In this document: piece after piece, positions 24,518 through 32,728 of the stretch
How the letters are laid out: each line of letters starts with the position of its first letter
Position numbering within the stretch: position 1 is the first letter of the stretch
From: Streptomyces sp. NRRL F-6492
GTDB taxonomy: Bacteria; Actinomycetota; Actinomycetes; Streptomycetales; Streptomycetaceae
Reading direction: 5' to 3'
NCBI RefSeq assembly: GCF_001280125.1
Contig: NZ_LGEG01000211.1
Location: 99,184-163,183 of the forward strand
Length of the DNA stretch: 64,000 nucleotides
Program-made: the position numbers and the translations under genes
The notes under the pieces: model-generated
Seen by the model: the letters and a program-made list of their open reading frames with translations, nothing else
The model's database searches: none
Told to the model about the DNA's origin: nothing

Positions 24518-25081
24518 GCCGAAGTCGCGGGCGATGCCCTCCAGGCCCGAGGCGTAGCCCTGGCCGACGGCGCGGAACTTCCACTCGGCGCCGTTGCGGT
24601 ACAGCTCGCCGAAGACCATGGCGGTCTCGGTGGCGGCGTCCTCGGAGAGGTCGTAGCGGGCGAGCTCGGCGCCGCCGGCCTGGTTCACGATGCGGATGTA
24701 CGCGTTGCGGACCTGGCCGAAGTTCTGCGAGCGGGACACCGCGTCGTAGATGGAGACCGGGAAGACGATCTTGTCGACGTTCGGCGGGAGGGCCGCGAGG
24801 TTGACGTTGATCTGCTCGTCGTCGCCGCCGCCCTCGCCGGTGCGGTTGTCACCGGTGTGCACGATGGTCTGGTCCGGCGTCGACTTGTTGTTGAAGAAGA
24901 CGAAGTGGGCGTCGGAGGCGACCTTCCCGGCGGCGTCCACGCCGATCGCGGAGGCGTCGAGGTCGAAGTCGGTGCCGGTGGTGGTGCGGACGTCCCAGCC
25001 GAGGCCCACGGTGACGGCGGCGAGGCCGGGGGCCTCCTTGGTCAGGGAGACGTTGCCGCCCTTGGACAGGCTCACAGCCAT
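24506..25081 (-). CDS. terD: TerD-family tellurium-resistance/stress protein
   Basis: 191 residues, full length for the family. [76 protein letters not shown] and the C-terminal [21 protein letters not shown] are the TerD hallmarks, including the two Asp-rich calcium-binding loops. Streptomyces carry many paralogues involved in stress, differentiation and proposed phage defence. The same domain is fused to a nuclease at 9693-11741. Single-gene unit. Confidence 0.93.
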   Translation of the reverse strand: MAVSLSKGGNVSLTKEAPGLAAVTVGLGWDVRTTTGTDFDLDASAIGVDAAGKVASDAHFVFFNNKSTPDQTIVHTGDNRTGEGGGDDEQINVNLAALPPNVDKIVFPVSIYDAVSRSQNFGQVRNAYIRIVNQAGGAELARYDLSEDAATETAMVFGELYRNGAEWKFRAVGQGYASGLEGIARDFGVNL

Positions 25082-25206
25082 GGAAAGTCCCTTTCATCGT
25101 GGTGTCGTCGCCTGGAGAAACGCGCGTGACCCCCCGACGGTTCCCGTTCCGTCCCCGGCGGAAATCAGGATGACTCCGACGGCCCAGTACGGGGAACATG
25201 GGGGGC

Positions 25207-25635
25207 ATGTCCGGTCCCTATCCGATCCGCGGCTCCGTCTCGCTCCCCGAGGCCGAGCTCCAGTGGCGTTTCTCGCGTTCGTCGGGCCCGGGCGGACAGC
25301 ACGTCAACACCAGCGACTCGCGGGTGGAGCTCCGCTTCGACCTCGCGGCCACCGACGCGCTCCCCGAGGTGTGGAAGGCCCGCGCCCTGGAGCGCCTCGC
25401 CTCCCGCCTGGTCGACGGCGTCGTGACCGTACGGGCCTCGGAGCACCGCTCGCAGTGGCGCAACCGCGAGACGGCGGCGGTCCGCCTGGCCGCCCTCCTC
25501 GCCGAGGCGACGGCCCCGCCGCCGAAGCCCCGCCGGCCCACGAAGATCCCGCGCGGCATCAACGAGCGGCGGCTGCGGGAGAAGAAGCAGCGCTCGGAGA
25601 CCAAGCGCACCCGGCAGTCCCGCGACTGGGGCTGA
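25207..25635 (+). CDS. arfB: ArfB-type peptidyl-tRNA hydrolase (ribosome rescue)
   Basis: 142 residues from ATG 25207 (ATG 25198 also possible). The catalytic GGQ is in RSSGPGGQHVNTSDSRVEL, and the tail (TKIPRGINERRLREKKQRSETKRTRQS) is the basic helix that enters the empty mRNA channel. ArfB hydrolyses peptidyl-tRNA on stalled ribosomes. Too short to be a release factor. Stands alone between terD and a convergent flavin reductase gene. Confidence 0.92.
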   Translation: MSGPYPIRGSVSLPEAELQWRFSRSSGPGGQHVNTSDSRVELRFDLAATDALPEVWKARALERLASRLVDGVVTVRASEHRSQWRNRETAAVRLAALLAEATAPPPKPRRPTKIPRGINERRLREKKQRSETKRTRQSRDWG

Positions 25636-25660
25636 TCCGCCGGCGGGCCGTGTCCGGCCG

Positions 25661-26164
25661 TCAGCCCAGCTGCCGGTACCTCCCCTGGAAGTACGTCAGG
25701 GGCCCGCTGCCGTCCGCCGGGGACACGCCCGCCGTCAGGACCCGGCCCACCACGAGCGTGTGGTCGCCGGCCACGACGCGGTTCTCGGTGCGGCACTCCA
25801 GGACCGAGAGCGCGCCGCCGATGAGCGGGGCGCCGCTCGCCCCGCCGCGGGTGTGGGGCACGTCGGCGAAGAGGAGCCGGTCGCTGACGCGGTTCTTCAT
25901 CGAGAAGCGCCCGGCGACGTGCCGCTGGTTCTCGGAGAGGACCGACACCGCCCAGACGGGGACCTCGGTGAGCAGGTCGTCCATGCGGGAGCCGTTGCGG
26001 AGGCCGATCAGGACCAGGGGCGGATCGAGGGAGACCGACGTGAAGGCGGTGGCCGTCATGCCGACGTCCTCGCCGCGCGGGCCGTCGTCGGGGTCGTGCG
26101 CGGTCACCAGGACCACGCCCGACGCGAGGCGGGACATCGCCGCCCGGAACTCTTCGTTGCTCAC
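25661..26164 (-). CDS. Flavin reductase-like FMN-binding protein
   Basis: 167 residues from GTG 26164; GTG 26197 gives a longer version and neither has a well-spaced ribosome-binding site. FRAAMSRLASGVVLVTA, GMTATAFTSVSLDPPLVLI and NQRHVAGRFS are typical of the flavin reductase family that supplies reduced flavin to two-component monooxygenases. VLECRTENRVVAGDHTLVVGRV is the conserved dimer segment. No partner monooxygenase is adjacent. Confidence 0.88.
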   Translation of the reverse strand: MSNEEFRAAMSRLASGVVLVTAHDPDDGPRGEDVGMTATAFTSVSLDPPLVLIGLRNGSRMDDLLTEVPVWAVSVLSENQRHVAGRFSMKNRVSDRLLFADVPHTRGGASGAPLIGGALSVLECRTENRVVAGDHTLVVGRVLTAGVSPADGSGPLTYFQGRYRQLG

Positions 26165-26353
26165 CCCCTCAGCATGGGGGATCGCCAGATCGGTCACGGG
26201 GGGCGGGGAGAGGGTCTTCCGGAGCACGCTCCCGACGCTAGGGCGGCTTCCCCGGGGCCGCATCGGGCGCGGGGACCAGGACCGCACCCCCCGCCGGTCC
26301 TAGGACCCCGGGCGGAAACCCCGCGGGGACGTCCCCGACCCGCCATGACCTGC

Positions 26354-26369
26354 TGTGACTTGAGTCACA
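26354..26369. promoter_or_regulatory. Crp-type palindrome upstream of cdgB
   Basis: TGTGACTTGAGTCACA is a perfect TGTGA-N6-TCACA and fits the Streptomyces Crp pattern GTG-N6-GNCAC. It lies about 150 bp upstream of the cdgB ATG and 15 bp upstream of the BldD-like box. Confidence 0.6.
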
Positions 26370-26384
26370 GCGGCCAGTATTTGT

Positions 26385-26397
26385 TGACCCTGTGTAC
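26385..26397. promoter_or_regulatory. BldD-box-like site upstream of cdgB
   Basis: TGACCCTGTGTAC matches the BldD consensus TnACnC(A/T)GnGTnA at every fixed position except the last. BldD is known to control cdgB in S. coelicolor, which supports the site. Another inverted repeat CACTG-TGATT-CAGTG follows at 26411-26425. Confidence 0.65.
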
Positions 26398-26515
26398 CGG
26401 CTGCGCAGCTCACTGTGATTCAGTGGCAATCGCAGTACACAGCGAAATGCCAACGTGCAACAGGAAGCCGATCAGAACCCTGGAGTTGCTGTCGAGGTCT
26501 CGGGGAGGGCGAGCG

Positions 26516-28183
26516 ATGGAGACCGAGTCGGAGCCGTACGTCCGTCTCTCGACCCTGCGGCAGCTGCATCAGGTCGTGGCGGACCTCAACACCGCCCGCA
26601 GCCTGGCGGACACCCTGCAGACCGTCGCGGACGGCGTGGTCGCCGGTCTCAACTACGAGCTCGCCTGCGTCAACCTCGTGCGCCCCGACGGTGACCTCGT
26701 CGTCGCCGCCTTCGCCGGAAGCTCCGCCGCCGAGGCCCTGATCACCGGCCGGGTCGGCTCCCGCGCCTCCTGGGAGCGCCGCCTGTCCATGGGGAGGAGC
26801 TGGGGCGACCTGCGGTTCATACCGCACACCGAGGGCTGGGTCCTCATGGAGGACGACGTCCCCCAGTGGCACACCGACGGCCCGGCGCCCCGCTTCGAGG
26901 ACGAGTGGCACCCCCACGACCGGCTCTACGCCCCGATGTACGCCTCCGGCTCCGGCCGCGAGCTCCTCGGCGTCATATCCGTCGACCGCCCGCGCAACGG
27001 CCGGCACCCCGGCCCCTGGGGCCAGGAGGCGCTCCAGATGTACGCCTCGCAGTCGGCCATCGCCATCAGCAACGCCCGCCTCCGCTCCAACATGCAGCGG
27101 GCCCTGGTCCGGCTCGAACGGGAGCAGCAGGCCCTGCGCGCCAGCGAGGAGTCCTTCCGCCAGGCCTTCGAGTACGCCCCCTCAGGGATGGCCATCGCCG
27201 AGATGGGCGGCGACCAGCACGGCCGGCTCCTGCGCACCAACGACGCCCTGTGCCGGCTCCTGGGCCGCCCCGCCTCCGTCATGCGCCGCTACTCCTTCGC
27301 CGACCTCGTCCACCCCGAGGACATCGGCACCCTGCTGCGGACCTCCGCCGAGGGCGGCCGGGCCGAGCTGCGGCTCGCCCGCCGCGACGGCACCTACGTG
27401 TGGGTCTCCCTGCGGAACTCCGTGGTCGCCGACACCGCCGACGGCCCCCGCTTCCTCCTCACCCACGTCGAGGACATCGAGGAGCGCAAGCGCCACGAGC
27501 TCCAGCTCGCCCACCGCGCCTCCCACGACGCCCTCACCGGCCTGCCCAACAGCGCCGAGCTGCGCTCCCGGCTCTCCGCCCGCCTCTGCGAGCGCCCGGC
27601 GGACGCCCCGGGCGCGTACGGCGGCGGTTACGGCCCGGTCCCCGGCACCGGTCCCGGATCCGGCTACGAGCCGTACGAGCACGAACACGAGCACGGCTTC
27701 GGCTTCGAGCCGGCGGGCGGCGCGGGGCCGTACGACCACCACGTCCACATGGTGGCCCCCTCGGGGGGCGAGGCCGACGACGGCACCAAGGGGCTCGCGG
27801 TGCTCTTCTGCGACCTCGACGGCTTCAAGTCGATCAACGACCGCTTCGGGCACCACACCGGCGACGCCGTCCTCATCGAGGTGGCCCGGCGGCTCACCAC
27901 CGGCGTGCGGGACGGGGACACCGTCGCCCGGCTCGGCGGCGACGAGTTCGTCGTCCTCGCCGACGGCCTCGGCGCGGCCGACGCCGCCGACCTGGCCGTA
28001 CGCCTCCGCAACGCGATCATCCCGCCGATCCGGGTGGACGGGCGGGCGGTCCGCGTCGGGGCCAGTTTCGGCATCGGCTGGGCCGAGTGCGGGATGTCCG
28101 TGGAGGAGGTCCTGAACTCCGCCGACCAGCGGATGTACGTGGAGAAGCGCTCCCGGGCCAAGGTCCAGCGCCGGGCCGGCTGA
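26516..28183 (+). CDS. cdgB: Diguanylate cyclase CdgB (GAF-PAS-GGDEF)
   Basis: 555 residues from ATG 26516 with GGGGAGGG upstream. GAF domain at about 20-190, a short coiled coil, PAS/PAC at about 205-325 (RQAFEYAPSGMAIAEMG, THVEDIEERKRHE), then GGDEF at about 340-545, interrupted by a Gly/Pro/Tyr-rich insert near 360-410. The active site reads LGGDEFVVLA (about residue 474) and the inhibitory RxxD (RDGD) stands five residues before it, so product inhibition is likely. No EAL domain. It makes cyclic di-GMP, which in Streptomyces acts through BldD to delay sporulation. Confidence 0.92.
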   Translation: METESEPYVRLSTLRQLHQVVADLNTARSLADTLQTVADGVVAGLNYELACVNLVRPDGDLVVAAFAGSSAAEALITGRVGSRASWERRLSMGRSWGDLRFIPHTEGWVLMEDDVPQWHTDGPAPRFEDEWHPHDRLYAPMYASGSGRELLGVISVDRPRNGRHPGPWGQEALQMYASQSAIAISNARLRSNMQRALVRLEREQQALRASEESFRQAFEYAPSGMAIAEMGGDQHGRLLRTNDALCRLLGRPASVMRRYSFADLVHPEDIGTLLRTSAEGGRAELRLARRDGTYVWVSLRNSVVADTADGPRFLLTHVEDIEERKRHELQLAHRASHDALTGLPNSAELRSRLSARLCERPADAPGAYGGGYGPVPGTGPGSGYEPYEHEHEHGFGFEPAGGAGPYDHHVHMVAPSGGEADDGTKGLAVLFCDLDGFKSINDRFGHHTGDAVLIEVARRLTTGVRDGDTVARLGGDEFVVLADGLGAADAADLAVRLRNAIIPPIRVDGRAVRVGASFGIGWAECGMSVEEVLNSADQRMYVEKRSRAKVQRRAG

Positions 28184-28291
28184 CGTGCACGCGGACCCCT
28201 ACCAGGTCAAGGGTCCGAATCGGGGAATGGTCCGTTCGGGGTAGGCTCGCCGGGTCGGCGACGGCTGGCGAGCATGGAGAGGATGACCCGG

Positions 28292-29269
28292 ATGGCTGCC
28301 GGTAACGACGGCTCGAACAAGCCCGAGGACGACGATCCGTTCGGCTACCTGTACGAGGACGGACAGGCGGCGGGCGCCCAGCCCCCGCAGGGCGGCGGCT
28401 ACGGCTACCCCGGCCCCGGTCCCGCTCAGCCGGGCGTGCCCCGGACCTCGTACAACCAGGTCAGAACGGTCGGCGACCGCCGCCAGTACGGCGGCCAGCA
28501 GCACGCGCAGCCGTACGTGCCGCCGCAGCAGCAGACGCCGTACGGGCAGCCGCACGCGCAGTACGCCGCGCCCGAGACCTACGGCGGCCAGCAGCCGCCC
28601 CGCCAGACCCCGCCGCCCCCGCAGCGCGGCGGCTCCGGCCGGGGCCCCAACACCCGGGGCCTGCTGATCGGCGCGGTCGCGGTCGTCGCGGTCGTGGTGC
28701 TCGGCATCGCGGCGGCGGTGATCACCAACAAGAACAAGGACACCGGGGACGACGAGGCCGGCGGCACCGCACCCACGCCGACGGCGTCCTCCCAGCCGTC
28801 CGACACCCCGAGCGGCGGGCCGAGTTCCGCCTCGCCGACCCCCACCGAGCTGCCGAGGCAGGACGCGGCCACGCTCCAGCTGGGCGGCCCGGCGAAGCTC
28901 GACACGGCCGTGAAGGGCGCGAAGGGCCCGGGCGGCGCCTACGTGTCCTTCAACGGCGAGGGCGGTTCCGCCAGCTGGTCCGTGGACGTGCCGAGCACCG
29001 GGGACTACACCCTCCGGATCGTGTACAGCGTGCCCGGCAAGGACGCGAAGACCTCCCTGACGGTCAACGGCGAGAAGCCGCGCGGGATCAACATGAAGAA
29101 CTACGCCAAGGCTCCCGAGGGCGACTGGGAGAAGGGGTGGACCTACACCTACTCCTACGTGAAGCTCAACGAGGGGGCGAACTCGCTCAAGATCTCCTGC
29201 GAGTCGGGCGACTCCTGTGACACCGCCCTCGACCAGGTCTACCTGGAGGCCGGGCACACCGGCCGGTGA
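28292..29269 (+). CDS. Membrane-anchored protein with CBM35-like extracellular domain
   Basis: 325 residues from ATG 28292 (GGAGAGG 9 nt upstream; ATGs at 28274 and 28283 are in frame). The cytoplasmic N-terminus is acidic then Gln/Pro/Tyr-rich and disordered; one membrane segment LLIGAVAVVAVVVLGIAAAVI near residue 130; a Thr/Ser/Pro linker; then a beta-sandwich domain (GAYVSFNGEGGSASWSVDV, GDYTLRIVYSVPG, SLTVNGEKPRGI, ALDQVYLE) like carbohydrate-binding modules of family 35. May bind cell-wall glycans; two Cys in the last strand could form a disulfide. Confidence 0.8.
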   Translation: MAAGNDGSNKPEDDDPFGYLYEDGQAAGAQPPQGGGYGYPGPGPAQPGVPRTSYNQVRTVGDRRQYGGQQHAQPYVPPQQQTPYGQPHAQYAAPETYGGQQPPRQTPPPPQRGGSGRGPNTRGLLIGAVAVVAVVVLGIAAAVITNKNKDTGDDEAGGTAPTPTASSQPSDTPSGGPSSASPTPTELPRQDAATLQLGGPAKLDTAVKGAKGPGGAYVSFNGEGGSASWSVDVPSTGDYTLRIVYSVPGKDAKTSLTVNGEKPRGINMKNYAKAPEGDWEKGWTYTYSYVKLNEGANSLKISCESGDSCDTALDQVYLEAGHTGR

Positions 29270-29276
29270 CCACCCC

Positions 29277-30197
29277 CTAGGGGGTCTCCTCCGTCACCTT
29301 CACCCGCCCCAGCAGCTCCTCGTACGCCGCCGCGTCGAACTCCCCGGCCACCGGGGAGAGGACCGTCGCCGCCGAGAGGGCGACCGCGCGGGTGAGGCGG
29401 TCCGGCCAGGGGGCGTCGTCGACCAGGCCGGAGAGCAGGCCGGCGACGGCCGAGTCGCCCGCGCCCGTGGGGTTGCCCCGGACGGGAGCCGGCGGGGCCG
29501 CGCGCCAGAGGCCCTCCGGGGTGGCGGCGAGCAGGCCCTCGGGGCCGAGCGAGGAGACCACCGCGTGGGCGCCCCGGCGGCGTGCGTCGAGGGTGGCCCG
29601 GCGGGGTTCCCGGGCGCCGGTGAGCCGGGCGAGTTCGTCCGCGTTGGGCTTGACCAGGTCCGGGCGGGCGGCGATGCCCCGCCGCAGGGGTTCGCCGCTG
29701 GTGTCGAGGAGGACGGGCACGGCGGCGGCCCGGGCGAGCCGGACGAGTTCCGCGTACGCGCCGACGTGGATGCCCGGCGGGAGGCTGCCGCAGAGGGCGA
29801 CGGCGGCGGCGCCGTCGAGGAGCGCGGCGAAGCGGGTGCGGAAGGCGTCCCACTCGGCGGCGGTGACGGTCGGGCCCGGCTCGTTGAGCTGGGTGGTGTC
29901 GCCGGTGGCGGCGTCGACGACCGCGACGGTGCGGCGGGTGGCCCCCGCCGTCCCGACCAGCTCGTCCCGGACCGGGGTCGCCGCGAGCCCCTCCCGCAGG
30001 ACGGCCCCGGTGGCGCCGCCCGCGAAGCCGGTGGCGACGGTCTCGTACCCGAGGGCGGCGAGGACCCGGGCCACGTTGAGCCCCTTGCCGCCGGGGCGCT
30101 CGATCACCTGGGTGATCCGGTGGGAGGCGTGCGGGGTGAGGGCGGGGACCCGGTAGGTCAGGTCCAGCGCCGTGTTGAGGGTGACCGTCACGATCAC
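29277..30197 (-). CDS. PfkB-family sugar kinase (1-phosphofructokinase-like)
   Basis: 306 residues from GTG 30197. IVTVTLNTALDLTYRV at the start, RPGGKGLNVARVLAALG (substrate loop) and the C-terminal GNPTGAGDSAVAGLLSGL (anion hole with catalytic Asp) are the two PfkB signatures in the hexose-phosphate kinase subgroup. Likely substrates are fructose-1-phosphate or tagatose-6-phosphate. It lies downstream of nagKA, separated by a long terminator hairpin, so it has its own promoter; a perfect palindrome sits 34 bp upstream. A role in amino-sugar catabolism is possible but unproven. Confidence 0.85.
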   Translation of the reverse strand: MIVTVTLNTALDLTYRVPALTPHASHRITQVIERPGGKGLNVARVLAALGYETVATGFAGGATGAVLREGLAATPVRDELVGTAGATRRTVAVVDAATGDTTQLNEPGPTVTAAEWDAFRTRFAALLDGAAAVALCGSLPPGIHVGAYAELVRLARAAAVPVLLDTSGEPLRRGIAARPDLVKPNADELARLTGAREPRRATLDARRRGAHAVVSSLGPEGLLAATPEGLWRAAPPAPVRGNPTGAGDSAVAGLLSGLVDDAPWPDRLTRAVALSAATVLSPVAGEFDAAAYEELLGRVKVTEETP

Positions 30198-30230
30198 CTG
30201 CCCACCCCCGTACATCCTGTGAAGACCTCT

Positions 30231-30244
30231 GGAACGTACGTTCC
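30231..30244. promoter_or_regulatory. Perfect 14-bp palindrome upstream of PfkB kinase
   Basis: GGAACGTACGTTCC, 34 bp upstream of the kinase start codon and downstream of the nagA terminator. Candidate operator; not a dre sequence. Confidence 0.45.
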
Positions 30245-30257
30245 GACGGCCCCTGAT

Positions 30258-30311
30258 CATGCCAAAGGAAAGGCGGCAGGCCCAGACCCCGGCCCGCCGC
30301 CCTTTGGCATG
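30258..30311 (-). terminator. Long hairpin terminator after nagA
   Basis: CATGCCAAAGG...GGCGGC.GGCC pairs with GGCC.GCCGCC..CCTTTGGCATG; the stem is interrupted by an AAA bulge. Confidence 0.75.
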
Positions 30312-30319
30312 ACTCCTGA

Positions 30320-31474
30320 TCAGACGGCCGCGGCGATCGCCGGTTCGACGATCCAGGCGCCCTTGCGCATGACGCCCCGGAGGTTGAACCCGGCGTCGAG
30401 GACGACGATGTCGGCGTCCTTGCCGGGCTCCAGGGAGCCCACGCGGTCGTACGCGCCGAGGAGGCGGGCCGGGTTGGCGGAGATGGCCTGGACGACCGAC
30501 TCGACGGGCAGGCCGTCGACGGTGACGGAGCGCTTGAAGGCGCGGTCCAGGGTGAGGGTGGAGCCGGCGATGGAGCCGCCCTCGACGAGCCGGGCGACGC
30601 TGTCCTTCACCTCGACCTCCAGCGGGCCGAGCATGTAGCGGCCGTCGCCGAAGCCCGCGGCGTCCATGGCGTCGGTGATGAGGGCGACGCGTCCGGCGCC
30701 CGCGTGGCGGAAGGCCAGCTCCAGGGCGGCGGGGTGCAGATGGGTGCCGTCGTTGATGAGCTCGACGGTGATCCGCTCGTCCTCCAGGAGGGCGGCGATC
30801 GGGCCGGGCGCGCGGTGGCCGAGGGCGGGCATCGCGTTGTAGAGGTGGGTGGCGACGGTCGCGCCCGCGTCGATGGCGGCGGCGGTCTGCTCGTACGTGG
30901 CGTCGGTGTGGCCGATGGCGGCGATCACGCCGTGCTCGGCGAGCAGCCGTACGGAGTCGAGGCCGCCGGGCAGCTCGGTGGCGAGGGTGACCATCTTGGC
31001 CCGGCCGCGGGCGGCGTCGACCAGCTTGCGGACCTCGGCCGGGTCCGGGTAGCGCAGCAGCGTCTCGTCGTGGGCGCCCTTGCGGCAGGGGGAGATGAAC
31101 GGGCCCTCGAAGTGGACGCCGGCGATCTCGCCCTGTTCGGCCAGCTCGGAGAGCAGTCCGGCCCGCTCGGTGAGGAAGTCCATCTCGCCGGTGACGAGGG
31201 AGGCCACGGTGGTGGTGGTGCCGTGCAGGCGGTGGGTGTGGACGCCCTTGAGGACCTCCTCGGCGGTGCCGGAGGTGAAGGACGCGCCGCCGCCGCCGTG
31301 GTTGTGGGTGTCCACGAAGCCGGGGACGAGCCAGTGGCCTGCCAGGTCGATGGTCTCCGCGCCCTCCGGGGCGCTGCCCACGATGCGCTCGCCGTCGACG
31401 ATCACGCGTCCGTTCTCGACGATCCCGGTGGGCAGCACGACGTGTGCGCCGGCGAGAACCTTGTGATCGGCCAT
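30320..31474 (-). CDS. nagA: N-acetylglucosamine-6-phosphate deacetylase NagA
   Basis: 384 residues from ATG 31474, whose A overlaps the nagK stop (TGATG). Amidohydrolase fold with LVPGFVDTHNHGGGGASF at the start (metal-site His), GVHFEGPFISP (Glu metal ligand), IGHTDA and HLYNAMPALGHR, and catalytic Asp in ALITDAMDAAG. It removes acetate from GlcNAc-6-phosphate in the cytoplasm, producing glucosamine-6-phosphate, the DasR effector. Co-transcribed with nagK. Confidence 0.95.
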   Translation of the reverse strand: MADHKVLAGAHVVLPTGIVENGRVIVDGERIVGSAPEGAETIDLAGHWLVPGFVDTHNHGGGGASFTSGTAEEVLKGVHTHRLHGTTTTVASLVTGEMDFLTERAGLLSELAEQGEIAGVHFEGPFISPCRKGAHDETLLRYPDPAEVRKLVDAARGRAKMVTLATELPGGLDSVRLLAEHGVIAAIGHTDATYEQTAAAIDAGATVATHLYNAMPALGHRAPGPIAALLEDERITVELINDGTHLHPAALELAFRHAGAGRVALITDAMDAAGFGDGRYMLGPLEVEVKDSVARLVEGGSIAGSTLTLDRAFKRSVTVDGLPVESVVQAISANPARLLGAYDRVGSLEPGKDADIVVLDAGFNLRGVMRKGAWIVEPAIAAAV

Positions 31475-32424
31475 CAGGCGGAAACCTCCGAGTCGGTGGG
31501 GCGCTGGGCGGCGAGCAGGTCCCAGGCGAGGAGGCCCGCGCCCAGGCAACCGGCGGTGTCCCCGAGGGCCGCCGGGACGATGGCGGGCAGCTTCTGGAAC
31601 GTGACTCGCTCCTCCACCGCGGCCCGAAGTGGTGTGAACAAGGTTTCCCCGGCCTCGGCGAGACCGCCACCGATGATGAGCGTGCGGGGGTCCAGCAGGG
31701 TGAGCGCGGTGACCAGACCGTCCGCGAGCGCGTCGACGGCGTCCTGCCAGATCCGTACGGCCGTGGGGTCGCCGGACTCGACGGCCTTCGCGCAGTCGGC
31801 GGCGTCCGCCTCCGGGTCGTCGCCGGCCTCGGCCCAGGCGAGGGAGACGGCGGAGGCGGAGGCGTACCGCTCCAGGCAGCCGCGCTGGCCGCAGCCGCAG
31901 GCGGTGCCGCCGGGGCGGACGACGATGTGGCCGATCTCGCCGGCGTAGCCGTGGGCGCCGGCCTCGATGCGGTCGCCGATGCCGATGGCGCCGGCGATGC
32001 CGGTGCCGAGGGGCACGAAGAGGAAGCGGTCGGCGCCGTTGCCCGCGCCGATGCGCCCCTCGGCGAGGCCGCCGGTGCGCACGTCGTGGCCGAGCGCGAC
32101 GGGGATGCCGTCGAGGCGGCGGCTGAGGAGTTCGCGCATGGGAACGTCGCGCCAGCCGAGGTTGGCGGCGTAGACGGCGATGCCGTTCTCGGCGTCGACG
32201 ATTCCGGGGACGGCGACTCCGGCGGCCGCGGCGGGCTCTCCGTACCGCTCCTGGCCGAGGGTGCGGAGGTCCTCGGCGAAGCCGAGGATCGTCTCGACCA
32301 CGGCCTCGGGGCCCCGGTCGCGCCCGGTGGCGCGGCGGGCCTCGTGGAGCAGGGTGCCGTCCGCCCCGACGAGGGCGGCCTTCATACCGGTGCCGCCCAC
32401 ATCCAGGGCGATGACGTGTTTCAC
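31474..32424 (-). CDS. nagK: N-acetylglucosamine kinase NagK (ROK family)
   Basis: 316 residues from GTG 32424. ROK features: ALDVGGTGMKAALVG phosphate loop, GHDVRTGGLAEGRIGAG with catalytic Asp, FVPLGTGIAGAI, and the zinc motif CGCGQRGCLE. It phosphorylates free GlcNAc to GlcNAc-6-phosphate for NagA. A dre-type DasR site is centred about 36 bp upstream of the start. A parS-like sequence overlaps the start codon. Confidence 0.92.
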   Translation of the reverse strand: MKHVIALDVGGTGMKAALVGADGTLLHEARRATGRDRGPEAVVETILGFAEDLRTLGQERYGEPAAAAGVAVPGIVDAENGIAVYAANLGWRDVPMRELLSRRLDGIPVALGHDVRTGGLAEGRIGAGNGADRFLFVPLGTGIAGAIGIGDRIEAGAHGYAGEIGHIVVRPGGTACGCGQRGCLERYASASAVSLAWAEAGDDPEADAADCAKAVESGDPTAVRIWQDAVDALADGLVTALTLLDPRTLIIGGGLAEAGETLFTPLRAAVEERVTFQKLPAIVPAALGDTAGCLGAGLLAWDLLAAQRPTDSEVSA

Positions 32425-32432
32425 GTGGAACA
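32417..32432. promoter_or_regulatory. parS-like ParB-binding site at nagK start
   Basis: TGTTTCACGTGGAACA differs from the ParB target TGTTTCACGTGAAACA at one base. It overlaps the first codons of nagK, so it is both coding and potentially a chromosome-partition site. Streptomyces parS clusters around oriC; distance to oriC is not visible. Confidence 0.6.
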
Positions 32433-32452
32433 GTCTGGCGCGCGGAGGCCCT

Positions 32453-32468
32453 AAAGGTCTAGTCCACT
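32453..32468. promoter_or_regulatory. dre (DasR-binding) site for nagKA
   Basis: AAAGGTCTAGTCCACT matches 13 of 16 positions of the dre consensus ACTGGTCTAGACCA(G/C)T, including the core GGTCTAG. Known regulation of nagKA by the GntR-family regulator DasR supports it. Confidence 0.78.
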
Positions 32469-32631
32469 GCTGAGGATTGTTGCGAACGGATACAAATTCG
32501 ATTCCCGCTCCGCCCCCTCCCGGGCGGCGCGCGCCCCGGACGCGCCCGACCTTCGCGCCGCGCACGCCCCCTCGTCCGCTCCCGCGTCCGTTCCGCGGCT
32601 TTTCGGAAGGGTGTTGCGGAAGTGATACCCG

Positions 32632-32647
32632 AGTGGTGTAGACCTCA
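32632..32647. promoter_or_regulatory. Second dre-like site upstream of sugar-binding lipoprotein
   Basis: AGTGGTGTAGACCTCA keeps TGGT and TAGACC of the dre consensus (about 12 of 16). It lies about 80 bp upstream of the solute-binding protein start, suggesting that both divergent units respond to DasR. Confidence 0.55.
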
Positions 32648-32728
32648 CGTACGCGCGCGAGGCAGACTTGCGGCCCTGACGAGAGCAAACGTGCAGCTCA
32701 GCGCAGCTCAACGACGAGCAAAAGGTGG

